A stretch of DNA of 64,000 nucleotides from Sipunculus nudus (taxonomy: Eukaryota > Annelida > Sipuncula > Golfingiida > Sipunculidae). Under the pieces are notes generated by a model. That model saw only the letters and a program-made list of their open reading frames with translations, made no database searches and was not told the DNA's origin. The position numbers and the translations under genes were made by a program. The stretch is taken from the NCBI GenBank assembly GCA_026874595.1, contig CM049317.1, positions 46,152,401 through 46,216,400 of the forward strand, read 5' to 3'. Each line of letters starts with the position of its first letter. Within the stretch, counting starts at the first letter, position 1. This document shows positions 13,515-24,831 of this stretch, in pieces.

Positions 13515-15101
13515 CTAGATATTTTTGGCACCGGAAGTGCCATAGTATACCCAGACAATTAATCCCCCCCCCCCCCTTTAAGAATAAGCCCCCCATCTTC
13601 AGCAACAATTAATATCAGAGGTCATGACCCCAATTTCAATATACATCATCCCCTAACCCATGTCTATGTATATGCATACAATGAAAAAAATCTGTCCATT
13701 AGTTTTTGACTTATACTGTTCATAGTACTGTTAAGTGGCAATGATGGGGTATAAAACGGCACGAAAACAAGTAAAAGAATAACAGGTGGCGCTACCAGTT
13801 TCTGGTACATGACAACACTATCCAAGATCTTCGGTCAAGTTGATTTTTGGACCAATCCATGCATCCCTTATTGAGATATTAATGATTTTGTGATTTTCAC
13901 CATATATGGCAATATTAAAGGACAAGGCCACTCTCATAGGAAAGGTCATGACCCCAATTTAATTAAACATCATCCCATAACCCATGTCTATGTATATGCA
14001 TAATATGAAAGAAAACTGTCCATTAGTTTTAGACTTATAATGCTCACAGTACTGTTAAGTGGCAATGATGGGGGTAATAAACGGCACGAAAACAAGTAAA
14101 AGAATAACAGGTGACGCCACCTGTTTCCGGTACATGACATTACTATCCAAGATCTTCGTTCAAGTTGATTTTTGGACCAATCCATGCATCCCTTATTGAG
14201 ATATTAATGATTTTGTGTGATTTTCACCATATATGGCAAAATTCAAGGTCAAGGCCACCCTAATAGGAAAGGTCATGACCCCAATTTATATTTACATCAT
14301 CCCATAACCCATATCTATGTATATGCATAATATGAAAGAAAACTGTTCATTAGTTTTAGACTTATAATGCTCACAGTACTGTTAAGTGGCAATGATGGGG
14401 GTATTAAACGGTACGAAAACAAGTAAAAGAATAACAGGTGACGCCACCTGTTTCCGGTACATGACATAACTATCCAAGATCTTCGGTCAAGTTGATTTTT
14501 GGACCAATCCATGCATCCCTTATTGAGATATTAATGATTTTGTGTGATCTTCACCAAATATGGCAATATTCAAGGTCAAGGCCACTCTCATAGGAAAGGT
14601 CATGACCCCAATTTGAATAAACATCATCCCATAACCAATATCTATGTATAGGCATATTATGAAAGAAAACTGTCCATTGGTTTTTGACTTATAATGCTCA
14701 AAGTACTGTTAAGTGGCAATGATAGGGGTATTAAACGGCACGAAAACAAGTAAAAGAATAACAGGTGGCGCCACCTGTTTCCGGTACATGGCAATACTAT
14801 TCAAGATCTTCAATCAAGTTGATTTTGGACCAATCCATGCATCCCTTATTGAGATATTAATGATTTTGTGTGATTTTCACCATATATGGCAAAATTCAAG
14901 GTCAAGGCCACTCTAATAGGAAAGGTCATGACCCAAATTTATATATACATCATCCCATAACCCATGTCTATGTATATGCATAATATGTTTTTGAGTTTTC
15001 GCGCCAACAAGATTTATATGCGGCGGCGGCGGTGGCGGCGGCGGCGGCGGGACCGGTATGAAAACATAGTATCCCCCGACTTTGTCTGGGGATACAAATA
15101 T
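13515..15101 (-). mobile_element. Helitron-like element A (pearl/HINE type)
   Basis: A noncoding element of about 1.59 kb on the minus strand. Its 5' end (15,101 downward) reads TATTTGTATCC, then a hairpin (15,069-15,095; GTATCCCC/GGGGATAC with inner GAC/GTC), ACTATGTTTTCA and a (GCC)n run. The body is four units of 324-327 bp. The 3' end has the hairpin GGCACTTCCGGTGCC (13,527-13,541), then eight bases, then CTAG (13,515-13,518). A 3' hairpin just before CTAG is a Helitron hallmark, and a tandem core is typical of HINE/pearl elements. No Rep/helicase is present, so it is non-autonomous. Confidence 0.7.
13619..14940. repeat. Tandem core of element A, about 326-bp units
   Basis: The marker AGGTCATGACC recurs at 13,619, 13,943, 14,270, 14,597 and 14,923, a spacing of 324-327 bp. 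Each unit also has 'ttcaaggtcaaggcca' or a decayed form of it, and a version of ACAGGTGGCGCCACCTGT. The same unit forms the core of element C in the opposite orientation. Open frames in it (MDWSKNQL...) are repeat artefacts. Confidence 0.85.
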
Positions 15102-15354
15102 ATACTTATATTTATATATATTTATATGTATATATGTAAATATGTGTATATATATAGTATGGCACACAAGTGATATCATGAAGATTACAAGGCATACATT
15201 AGGCTTTAAAAGAGCACAACAAAGAACAAAGTACATTTTATCTTTTTTTTATCATCACACACAATTTGGTATAATTCCCACGTTGGCAGGGACGGATCTC
15301 GGATTTAGGAGGGAGTGATCCAACCCAGGATGACCAATAACAAAAACCAAACGA

Positions 15355-15808
15355 GGGACCTATGGGTCACGGCGCTCAGCTGTTATATAAGATAAAAAAA
15401 TATGATTTGGAAATGAGGCACATGCTGGTTTTGTGTGGAAATAAATATAAGCTGTATTATGAGTTGTTAGTGTTAAGCTTATGTATGATTTTGATATTTT
15501 CTTTGGAGACAGGGAAGAGATTGATTTCATTTATTTTATTAACAAATGGAGTGCCACTGTCATACAGATTTTGACTTGGCCATATAACTGATAAACAGCA
15601 CATATAAGATAAAGAGTTTAACTATTTATTAAAATTTAATAACAAATATTGTGCCAAATATAATTTTTATTAAAAATAATAAGAGAATCATATGATTTTT
15701 TTAATAAAATATAACTGAAATGATTATCAAAATAATATTATAGAATATATTCATGAATGCATTCATGAATACATTTTGAAAGTATTTGCACTGGTATTCA
15801 AATACTTT
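15355..15808 (+). repeat. Repeat family E, left part of interrupted copy
   Basis: Starts near GGGACCTATGGGTCACGGCGCTCAG and is clearly the same sequence as 42,586-43,035. It stops at about 15,808 where element B begins, and resumes at 17,247. Without B the two parts give a copy like the uninterrupted one at 42,586-43,190. It is noncoding. Confidence 0.8.
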
Positions 15809-17246
15809 CATTGTATCCGCCAAAACAGAGTTTTGCGGATACTATGTTTTCAGCTGCACGCCGCCGCCGCCGCCGCGTAGGTGTCCGGAGAACTCCTCCG
15901 TAACCGCTGGGCGGAATTTTACGAAACCCGGGATTATGTTCGGGTCACATGTGAACTTATGCGCCCCTGCGCTCTGCGTCCGTTTGTGCGTCTGTTTCCA
16001 CACATAAACCCACATATCTCGGGAACCGTTCGACGGATCAGGAAATTTTTTTTGCACAAATGTAGCCCTTGGAGAGCTTTATAACATACACAAGAAATGG
16101 TGGCGCCACCTGCAACCATGTTTGCACAGTGTTCACCTGTTCGTCTGCCTTGGGTTAAAATCACTCATATCTCTGCAGTGATTTGACTAATTCACCTGAA
16201 ATTCGGCATGCGTATACATCCTGGATAGCTTTTCTGATTTTATGACAGGTGGCGCCACCTACATTCACGTTTACGCTGCAGACATCCAAGCTAATATCTC
16301 AAGAACCGTTTGACTGATCAGGAAAAATTTTTTGCACAAAAAATAGCCCTTGGAGAGCTTTATAACATACAAAAAAATGGTGGCGCCACCTGCAACCATG
16401 TTTGCACAGTGTCCATCTGTTTGTCTGCCTTGGGTTAAAATCACTCATAACTCTGCAGTGACTTGACTAATTCACCTGAAATTCGGCATGCGTATACATC
16501 CTGGATAGATTTTTTTTATTTTATGACAGGTGGCGCCACCTACATTCACGTTTACGCTGCAGACATCCAAGCTCATATCTCGGGAACCGTTTGACCGTTT
16601 GGGCCAAAATTTTGCATGTGTATAGATCTCACATAGCTCTTTATCATACGCAAAACTGATGGTGCCACCTGCAGCCATTTTTGCACAGCTCCCGTCTGTT
16701 TGTCTGCCATGGGATAAAATCACTCATATCTCGGAAGTGGTTTGACATATCTGCCTAAATTTTGCAGGTTTATACATCTCCGACAGTTCTCTTGATTTTA
16801 TGACAGGTGGCGCCACCTGCATTCTAGTTTATGCAGCAGACATCCAAGCTCATATCTTGGGAACCGTTTGACCGATTGGGCCAAAGTTTTGCATGTGTAT
16901 AGTTCTCACATAGCTCTTTATCATACGCAAAACTGGAGGCGCCACCTTCAACTATTTTTGCACAGCGTCCATCTGTTTGTCTGCCACGGGCTAAAATCAC
17001 TCATAAACATATAGTGGTTTGACTTATCTGCCTCAAATTTTGCATATGCATGTATACAACTTGGATGGCTTCCTGGATTTTGTGGTAGGTGGCGCAACCT
17101 ACATACACCATTTGGCTGCAGACATCCATGCTAATATGCAACATTTCACTCTATTTCCCCTTGCCACTCAATCCATGCCTCACTTCACCCGTTCCACTCT
17201 GATTTAGGCGGATACACGTAGTCGCTTGTCAACTACCCGTATTCTA
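15809..17246 (+). mobile_element. Helitron-like element B, inserted in family E
   Basis: A 1.44-kb insertion defined by its absence from the paralogous copy at about 43,032-43,038. The 5' end is TCATTGTATCC with the hairpin GTATCCGCCAAAAC/GTTTTGCGGATAC (15,813-15,842), then ACTATGTTTTCA and (GCC)n. The body is tandem units of about 278 bp. The 3' end has the stem GTAGT/ACTAC followed by CCGTATT and CTAG. GGCGGATAC (17,207-17,215) inverts the 5' GTATCCGCC. There is no clear target duplication, as expected for Helitrons; T-rich flanks suit Helentron-type insertion. Confidence 0.78.
16090..17110. repeat. Tandem core of element B, about 278-bp dimeric units
   Basis: GGTGGCGCCACC or close variants occur near 16,101, 16,250, 16,379, 16,528, 16,658, 16,803, 16,935 and 17,089. 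Alternate sites are 275-286 bp apart, so each unit has two halves, each with the palindrome. Phrases such as 'ctcatatctcgggaaccgttt' and 'ttgtctgcc' recur between. The unit is unrelated to the core of A and C apart from the palindrome. Confidence 0.85.
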
Positions 17247-17410
17247 GTTTTTACCTGAATTCCCATTCTTATGCAAGAAATTTTATAATGGAGTACATAT
17301 TCATATTCATATACATTTGCCAAGTATTCGCACCATGTCTGGTATTTATTCAGTTTTAGCCAAACAATGATGTTGAGAATCCAGAATATAAACATAGGAC
17401 CCATGGGTCA
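17247..17410 (+). repeat. Repeat family E, right part of interrupted copy
   Basis: Continues 'ttacctgaattcccattcttatgcaag' through 'gccaaacaatgatgttga', matching 43,040-43,185. It ends by another GACCCATGGGTCACG palindromic block at 17,399. Confidence 0.8.
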
Positions 17411-18299
17411 CGACAACCAGCTTAAGTTTGAAATTTTTGCAAATGCAAAATATGAAAAATATTCTATTGTAATGTTTTTTATTTATATAAGCATATGAGA
17501 AGCTAAGAGGAAAGGGCCCTCCTACTTGGTTATAGTAAAGTTCTCAATATATGATTGCAAACTATCTGACAAGACTGTCATGAAGAAAAACAGTAAAAGT
17601 TTTGAGATACTGTGATGCATATGAAAAATTTTGCCGATGGACAGGCAAGTGGACAGAATGGACTAATACCTTCATTTCACTTTCAAGGGAATAATGCATT
17701 TAAGTTTATATATAACAACATGGCATCTACAAAATTTTCCTTGAATCCCTATTAAAACGTTTTGCACATTGGAGTTTTCAGTACATGCTTAATTTTATTC
17801 ACCGAAATGAAATAAAAGATTCAGTACATTTGATAAAAAAAATCATCTTTTCAAATAAAGTATACACACTGTTGGTTGAATGAGGGACAAACAATATCAT
17901 TATGCTAATTACAATCTCAGCTATAATTAATTACTGGAATTAATAGTCAATTTCACACCTGGTGAAGTTTTACTCTACTGAAGTAAAGCATTACTTATAT
18001 GATGAACATCCACACTTTCATAGCAATACATCACTTTGTGGACACAATTAAATGTGCACTTTAATCATTGTAACCCTGGTGGTACAATACAAAATCTAAA
18101 ATGTAGCATGTCCAAGAATAAAATAAAATACAGAAAATTATAACATTCATCTAGTTTATGCACCAGCTGGGGGGGGGGGGATGAGTGCAGGGCAGAGAGG
18201 AAGCCTGCTAGTAGTGGCCAAGCTGGGCCAAGGCAAGCTGCCTGGGGTGGGTTACATAATGCAAGTGAAGGCTGTACTACTAGGTGGGCCAGATAAACA

Positions 18300-19035
18300 A
18301 CACTTGACATGGTGTATGAAAACTTGAATAAAAGCTACTCTTTTCAAACAATTTCTTTGAAATTTCAGATTTTAAAAGATTAAATCCTTATGTATATATG
18401 CTGTGAAAATAAAATCAACAGTGCTTACAGGGAGAAAACGTGCCACTGCCAAATTTGGACAAAATTTAAGATATTGATTTTTTTAATTTATGCTAATAAC
18501 TTGAACAATTTGCAAAATTAAGATCTAATTTTGAGTAAACAATTGAATCTTGATTAAATAAAGTTATATTCCTGAAAAAAAGTCTCCAGCTTCAGCAATT
18601 CTCATGTTAAGTGAGCAAATATATTTCCTGATTTTAATAAAATTGCATTATATTTGGGCCTATAACTTCAAAATAATACCCAATACTGACCTAATTTTTG
18701 GTATGTGCACAGAAAATGTATGGAAGAATATGAATACTAAATCTGATCAAAAACAGATCAGTGGTTTTGATATTAGGCAGCCTTGAAGTGTAACAATGGC
18801 TTTTTTTTGGAAAACGGAGGTTTTTCCTTAATATCTCGAAGGAACGAAGTTCTAATGACCCAATTTTTGGTATGGTAGGAGATTTGGGGACATCTAATGG
18901 TATGCAGAATTTTGGATTCGTAGGTCCAACAGTTTTAAAACGTGTCCTGTTAACGGACAGACGGCCGGACGGACGGACGACGGACAAAGGACCATGACTA
19001 TAGCTCAGATGACTTATAGTCAGCTGAGCTAAAAA
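18300..19035 (+). repeat. Repeat family F copy 1 (GGAC-tail, hairpin, A-tail)
   Basis: About 0.7 kb, homologous to 43,790-44,300 and 44,370-45,075 (shared 'aaaatttggacaaaatttaag', 'gttttgatattaggcag', 'ttaatatctcgaagga'). It ends with a GGAC-rich tail, the hairpin AGCTCAGATGACT-TAT-AGTCAGCTGAGCT (about 18,996-19,030) and AAAAA. The same tail occurs near 38,330-38,365, 45,048-45,075 and 45,418-45,452. It is noncoding. Confidence 0.7.
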
Positions 19036-19767
19036 ATCCCCAGGTCCGGAAAGAGGGGGGGGGGGGGGGCAGGCCTGTCAATAGTAACAAACACTTAATA
19101 AAAACGAAGCATTTTACTGATGGTCTTTCCATATATTTTTTTATATCTTTTATACTTTCCGGCTTGCAGGCATTCTTCTCTATAATTTTATGCGGAATCG
19201 TTTTTTATCTGATATTACATGGTGTTACTATTGACTATTGAAATCATTCAGTTCCTTTTGCATGCAAGTGTGCATTTAGTATGGCAGGTAAGATGGCAGA
19301 TTCAGGTTTACATTGATAGATGTGTGACTGAAAGGCAGTCTTTTTTCTGCGGAAGGCAAGCCTGTATTAGACTATATGCCTTTCCTGTGGAAAAGTGAAA
19401 TTTCCAAAGTATTATTCGATCCCTGTGCAGGGAAAGAGCGCGGGGAGCAAGGAATATTTGAAAGGGCTATAAATATGTCGTCCACAGTGAATATTATAAA
19501 CAGTCCTTAAGCCAAAGTGGCTGTGCCAGGACGAACATATCAGTTACCGTGGTCAAGTACTTGACGTTGACCTTGCTCGAGGTCACCTGGCTGAGCGTAG
19601 TTGGGCCGCATGTATGCATACATAGACCATCACGTTCGAGCTGCATGCAGACTCGGAAGCTAGGTAATTAACCTACAAGCACCTAGTATCTGTACACCGT
19701 GTCCCGAATATAGACTACTTTAAGTAACAGAAACAGCCAAGCAATGTGTATGTGTTTGGTGGTGGTG

Positions 19768-19801
19768 TTTTTTTTTTTTTTGGGGGGGGGGGGGGGGGGG
19801 G
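19768..19801. repeat. T14G20 homopolymer junction
   Basis: A run of about 14 T runs straight into 20 G. Polymerase slippage and assembly error are both likely here. Confidence 0.85.
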
Positions 19802-20386
19802 CTTCCGAGTTTTGAGAATGTGTCCGGGGTACAGCTCAAATGTAAATCTGTTAAACACGTTTTCACCTGTATAGGCCTACTGTCGCTAATAGGCACCATG
19901 TAGGCATAACACAATTTCACCGCAGTGCAACATTATTAAATGATAACGGCTACTTTAGCAATACAAGCCTATTGGTCTCCACACTACAGGCACATGAACA
20001 CAGTCCAAATTCCGACGATTTTCGAGGAAGTCTAATCGAAGCTATAGTGTCGACAAGGACTGATAGACAAGTTGTCTAGCAAGACCGGTCACGTCAGGGT
20101 CCACTGACAAAGTCTATGTCTACACAAATACAAAAATCAGAATTGAAATGGATCTACATGCAGGTAGGTTTATATAAAAAAATACTAACAAAACCTACCT
20201 GTGAAACGAGTTTATAGTCCTATAATAATTTCATTATCGTATATCAAAATTGCCGTGAACGTTTTTCCACGTGTTTTGTGACATGGTGCGTGCATGGATA
20301 TTTAAATCTACGCAACACATACTCAACATTTATCTCTTTTATTCTATTACGGTATTTTCAATATTTAAGATTCTTCAAAAACTTAC

Positions 20387-20603
20387 CTTGACACACGTGA
20401 AATTCGTTTGATCCTTTAGAATCGCGAATCCCAGATAATATCAGTTAATTGTTATCACTAAATTATAATCGGTTTCCAGGCCAATATGTGGTGACAGTTT
20501 GCTTTCCACGGGGTTTTCCCGCCTCAGACTCGCGGTGTATCGAAATAATAGATTACAACTTTGCTGTACGCTGCTACACTTAGCACTGCTCTCGTTGTAT
20601 ACT
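20387..20603 (-). other. AOX: Predicted AOX 5'-UTR first exon
   Basis: On the minus strand a consensus donor CAAG|GTAAGT ends a region starting near a predicted initiator at 20,603. The segment has no long open frame and is locally GC-richer than its surroundings. It would splice over an 8.6-kb intron to the acceptor at 11,741, just upstream of the AOX start codon. Assignment to AOX is inferred from strand, order and the lack of another gene between; cDNA would settle it. Confidence 0.55.
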
Positions 20604-20700
20604 GATGCAACCAACAGACCTCTTGCTCATTTATATTACTACCGGCGGCCTAGAACGTGATGTGTGAACGACTCCTACGTCACACGTGACCCCGGTGAAC
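20601..20700 (-). promoter_or_regulatory. Core promoter: TATA box, initiator, CRE/E-box
   Basis: Reading the minus strand, TATAAAT (20,629-20,635) lies 32 bases before the A of a TCAGT initiator (20,601-20,605), the standard metazoan spacing. Further upstream are the E-box CACGTG and the CRE-like TGACGT, overlapping at about 20,677-20,689, and another TGACGT-type site at about 20,706. The unusual GC and CpG density for this AT-rich window supports a promoter. It most likely drives AOX. Confidence 0.6.
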
Positions 20701-20709
20701 CTCCATGAC

Positions 20710-22045
20710 GTTGCGGCTCGATAATAAATGATTCACTTCAGCTCGGGTTAAAATTGTCTTCCTGATATTTAGAATAACCGCACATTTTGAACTATAGCAC
20801 CTACTGCCTCTCTTGGAGGACGATTGCATCACGGATCCGGAATATGAACGAGATTTATTGGAATATGTTGGTCACGTTATAATCCGGCGTTACTAATGCG
20901 GGCCTGGGTGCCCGTCTGTCTGATATTTATTGAGGATACGCAGAAAACGAGAGAAATTGTATACATGGTTGGAGAAAATATTGTTATTAATTATAATTAT
21001 ATATAAATTATGCCTATTAATTATAGGCCTTCAGACAATTAGTTCATGTGCACATAGGCCTATAATTATTGCAATGGGATTTATGGATATGATAATGGTC
21101 ATGCGCCAGTGCTTCGAGAGAAAGTTAATGAATGTAGTAATATATGCCATGTGCTAACGGAAAAAAAGATTCTTAACTTGTCAGTTTAAACTACCAGTCA
21201 TTGAATATGTTAGGCCTACACCAAAGTTGCTCTAATCGATATTTGTGGGATGATTGTGAAAGAAAACAACTAATGACGCCGTTTCTACTACACACAGGTC
21301 TTTAAATGTAATATTATACATTAAGACCTACGTGATGTAGAAGCGGCTTTATAGGCTGTTTTCATGCAATGGCGATCGATGCATGCGACTATGGCTACAT
21401 ATCAGTGGCCAGGTATAGGCCTATTTATATATTAGCAATGCAAGGCCACCTACACCTAGTGCTCTACTCAGTGGCTGTGAATGGACTCAATGCCCTCCGT
21501 TATGTACCAGTGATGCTCTTGCCGCGATGCCTTCCAAGAATTAATAACTTGGTATTTTAGACAATACATTACACTATAATGTTCTTAACAGGATTACCAT
21601 GTCAAGAAACATATTTGAACCCTTCCTGAAAATACTGTCACGATCAGAAACAACCCCCCCCCCCCCCCGGAAGAAAATGTCCCTTTCGCAATCTCGCTTC
21701 ACGTCAGCTTTTTCCCGAAGCCGATGATCCATATATATTTCGTTGGTGTGGCCCAGTCCGTGCTTTTTTCCTCTCCCTGTCCCATCCATGGAAATGTATA
21801 AGTACAACACAAAATTTGCAGTTAGGTGTGGTAGTTGTCAAATGACGTAATTGGTTCATTGACATCTCCTTCTGACTGGGCATTTAAAATGAAGGCTCCC
21901 GAGTAGAACGGGGAGGCTAAAAATGGTTGATCAGTTTATGTCTACATTCATATTATGGGTTAAAAAAACCTTTGTGGGTTGACCTAGTCAGGGGAGGGGG
22001 GGGGGGCGGGCTCCCAGTGATCGTTGGGCGATTTAATTCGTCCTA
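20710..22045. other. Upstream flank of AOX promoter, nothing identified
   Basis: No gene or repeat was recognised apart from C and G tracts at about 21,655 and 21,993 and several 'taggcct' palindromes. Confidence 0.4.
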
Positions 22046-22070
22046 ATTAGGGTAGAGCAGGGCAAGACGC
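22046..22070 (+). repeat. Left terminal inverted repeat of DNA transposon
   Basis: ATTAGGGTAGAGCAGGGCAAGACGC pairs with the inverted 32,358-32,384 apart from small differences near 22,055-22,058. Confidence 0.6.
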
Positions 22071-22639
22071 ACCCCCTGGGTAAAATGCCCACCCCCCTTT
22101 TACTATTTATGTGCCATTAAACTGGCGCCACCAAGCGTTCACTTTGTTTCAAGCCATCTGGTAGGCGTTTTGAGAAGTTGAGGGGAACAACAGGGCGGCT
22201 GCTCGGCGTTTGGTGTCATCGAAAAGGTATGTGGTGTATTGCTTACAACATAGATGAGTTTTTAAATGTGGTCTGTGGTATAGCTATGGCATCTACTTAC
22301 GATAAGTTTGAAATAAATGATACATAAAACCTTGAAAATGATTAAAATGAACTGTTCAGAATGAAGATTACAGAAGTAGCAGCAAGGCGCAGGTCAAACT
22401 AAATCACGTGATTTGAGGCAAAAAGCCCACGTGGTTGTTGAGGCGAGATGCCCACTGGGCGTGTTACCCCAAACAATATTTTATTTTAAATTTTATTTTA
22501 AATTGAAACGAGGTTGTACAAATATAATGGAAAAGCTGGGTTTACTTGATATTTGAATGCAATATTTTGGTGAATATTTTTTTCAGATATATTCCTGATT
22601 TATTATGTTATACATTGGTATGATATACCTGCATATACA

Positions 22640-22832
22640 TATATATATATATATAATATAAAAATATATATGTATATTTATATAAATAAATAAATATGTA
22701 TATATATATTTATATAAATATATATATATATAAATAAATAAATAAAATATACATATATATATAAATATGAATATATTAATAAATATATATATATATATAT
22801 ATATATTTGTTTATATATATACCCCATACACA

Positions 22833-22876
<44 letters not shown>

Positions 22877-22972
22877 CATATATATATATATATATAATAT
22901 ATATATATGTATATATATACCCCATACATAAGATATATATATATATATATATAAATATATATATAATATGTA

Positions 22973-23010
<38 letters not shown>
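22640..23010. repeat. (AT)n-rich microsatellite block
   Basis: About 370 bp of TA, TATG and TAAA dinucleotide-like sequence in which 'ccccatacacaagatata' recurs. It lies directly left of the gypsy insertion. Frames in it read only Ile and Tyr and are not genes. Confidence 0.85.
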
Positions 23011-23014
<4 letters not shown>

Positions 23015-23024
23015 TGTTACCTGT

Positions 23025-23931
23025 ATGAAGTGGGATTGGGGGAAGTACTTGCACATGCATATAAGTCACTCTCACACCACAATATTAAAGAGAACTCCCT
23101 TCTGTAGAACTAATCTTGTATTAATTAAATAACCATTTTCACAAGTTGCCAGTCCTGAAGCCTTCTGATTATAAAGACCTGAGTTCAAAATACTCCGCCG
23201 GTACTTACGTTGACTATAATGCTAAATTTATCTATATCTCTCCCTGCCTCTAGACCCAGTCTGCTGGGTTTATTTATAGCTAGTCCCCCAAAGATTGAGA
23301 ACCTAAACGAAACAGCCATAACCTGAGGCTAAATTGTGTGCTATATGGTCTCGGCTTAGCAAAATCTGTGTTTCCGGTCATACCTTTAATCCCGAATAAC
23401 TTATCTAAAATATATCTAATTTAAGTAAGAATAACTCTAACGTAACGGTGACTTTTTCTAGCCCATATCTTACTAGATGATAAAAAGTAGGCATTAATAG
23501 AATATTTAATAAAACTAAATTAAGAGTAGAGTAAGTGGATATGATTCCATCGTGTGGTGCTTTGATCGTTAATTGCTTAAATGTTACAACACGTAATCCT
23601 TACATAACCAACATGAGTGTGGTCTACAGTTCTGGCTACCTAATGATATATAAATGAACCAGACTGGCTAAAAGACATTTAAAATAAAGGGACCTCAATT
23701 TTCCAAACTAACACACGCACTATATTCCTTTGTCTGTGAACTATATGCTTTAGTTGACCAATACATCAGTGCAATTGGTTCAACAGCAAACCCCATACAG
23801 TACACAGCGCATAAGCAAAAGGGTGACAGCCCGACCTGTCAGCCTGTCTGGGGTAAGCGACTGGAGCCTCCCCCTGAGGGTAAACGGTCACTGCTAACGC
23901 TTATACTACAGCGTGATTTTACACTATAACA
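23025..23931 (-). repeat. 3' LTR of gypsy element
   Basis: 907 bp. Read on the minus strand it starts TGTTATAGTG and ends CTTCAT. About 12 substitutions and no length difference from the other LTR. Confidence 0.95.
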
Positions 23932-23948
23932 ATTACCTTCCCTCCACT
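23932..23948 (-). other. Polypurine tract of gypsy element
   Basis: The minus strand reads AGTGGAGGGAAGGTAAT directly before the 3' LTR start TGTTATAG. This is the expected place and composition for the plus-strand DNA primer. Confidence 0.8.
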
Positions 23949-24831
23949 GAAATTTGGTCCTCCAAATTGATATCAGTAATATACTACACGTATAATATAA
24001 ATTCATAACATACCTCTTACTTAAGAAAAAATAATTACTGTCATATAAAGATCATCCAAGTCTGTTTAACTGCTGGATAAGATTTCATGGTGTAACCGAT
24101 TATCTATGCTCACTCAGGTGTGGCTGATGCGACATCAGTGGCACTCCATTCTAACAGCAAGCTGTATACTTTAACCATTCTAAAAATATGCCTATTGCGG
24201 TCAACTGACGGCAGGCAAACCATGATAATCATGATAAAATCCCCTATTATTTTCTTAAAAGGCGAAAGCCAATCTTATCTTCTCAATATACCGTGCTCAA
24301 TTGTCAAGAGCTACTTATATGCGCCCGAACGTAAAGTGCAACAGCAAGTCCACGGCTCGCGACACTAGCCTAGAGAAAGCGTTTAAACAGGTTTCTCTCT
24401 TCGGCCTCATATTATTATTTATCGTTGAGTATTCATTTCCCAAGTTACTCAAAAACTCCAAACTCTTAAATTTCGAATGATGATCAGCTTTACTTAAGTG
24501 ACTCAGCTGTTCAGCTGACGGAAAGATGTTATATATATTAGCGTACACCATGAAATATTCTCCTGCCTATACAGTGATTTAACCTAAAAGTGAAAACACC
24601 TAAAAACATATTTAAGAAAATTGTTTTAAATCACTGAAAACCTCAGCTTTAAACAAGAAGAAATGTAATTAAAAATACATATTTTATAAATCTAACATGC
24701 CTATATTCAAATAAAAAAAATAAATGTATATACTTCTTAAAGGCTTCATAGACTGAATAAACTTTACAAATAGTATACATGTCATCAAAAATATTTGGTC
24801 AGTTATAACAATATCAGAGTCCCATCACATG
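23949..24831 (-). other. Gypsy 3' noncoding region
   Basis: About 880 bp between the pol stop and the polypurine tract. There is no envelope-like frame. It is AT-rich with only short chance frames. Confidence 0.6.

Larger units (their letters stand above)
11741..20386. other. AOX intron 1, 8.6 kb, filled by repeats
   Basis: An intron between the 5'-UTR exon and the presequence exon. It contains Helitron-like elements A (13,515-15,101) and B (15,809-17,246), the repeat that B interrupted, a family-F repeat copy (about 18,300-19,035) and a T14G20 run at 19,768-19,801. The parts at 11,741-13,500 and 19,075-20,380 hold nothing I could identify beyond homopolymer tracts. Confidence 0.5.

Noticed and set aside
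13988-14512. Repeated frames MDWSKNQL... (also 38,852-39,049)
   Set aside because: Same frame recurring once per 326-bp satellite unit, with stops in diverged copies; no coding constraint.
22678-23075. Frames of alternating Ile and Tyr in both strands
   Set aside because: Translation of TA dinucleotide repeats.
24120-24551. Short frames after gypsy pol, as possible envelope gene
   Set aside because: Under 85 codons, both strands, no signal peptide or membrane pattern; the region is the 3' noncoding part.
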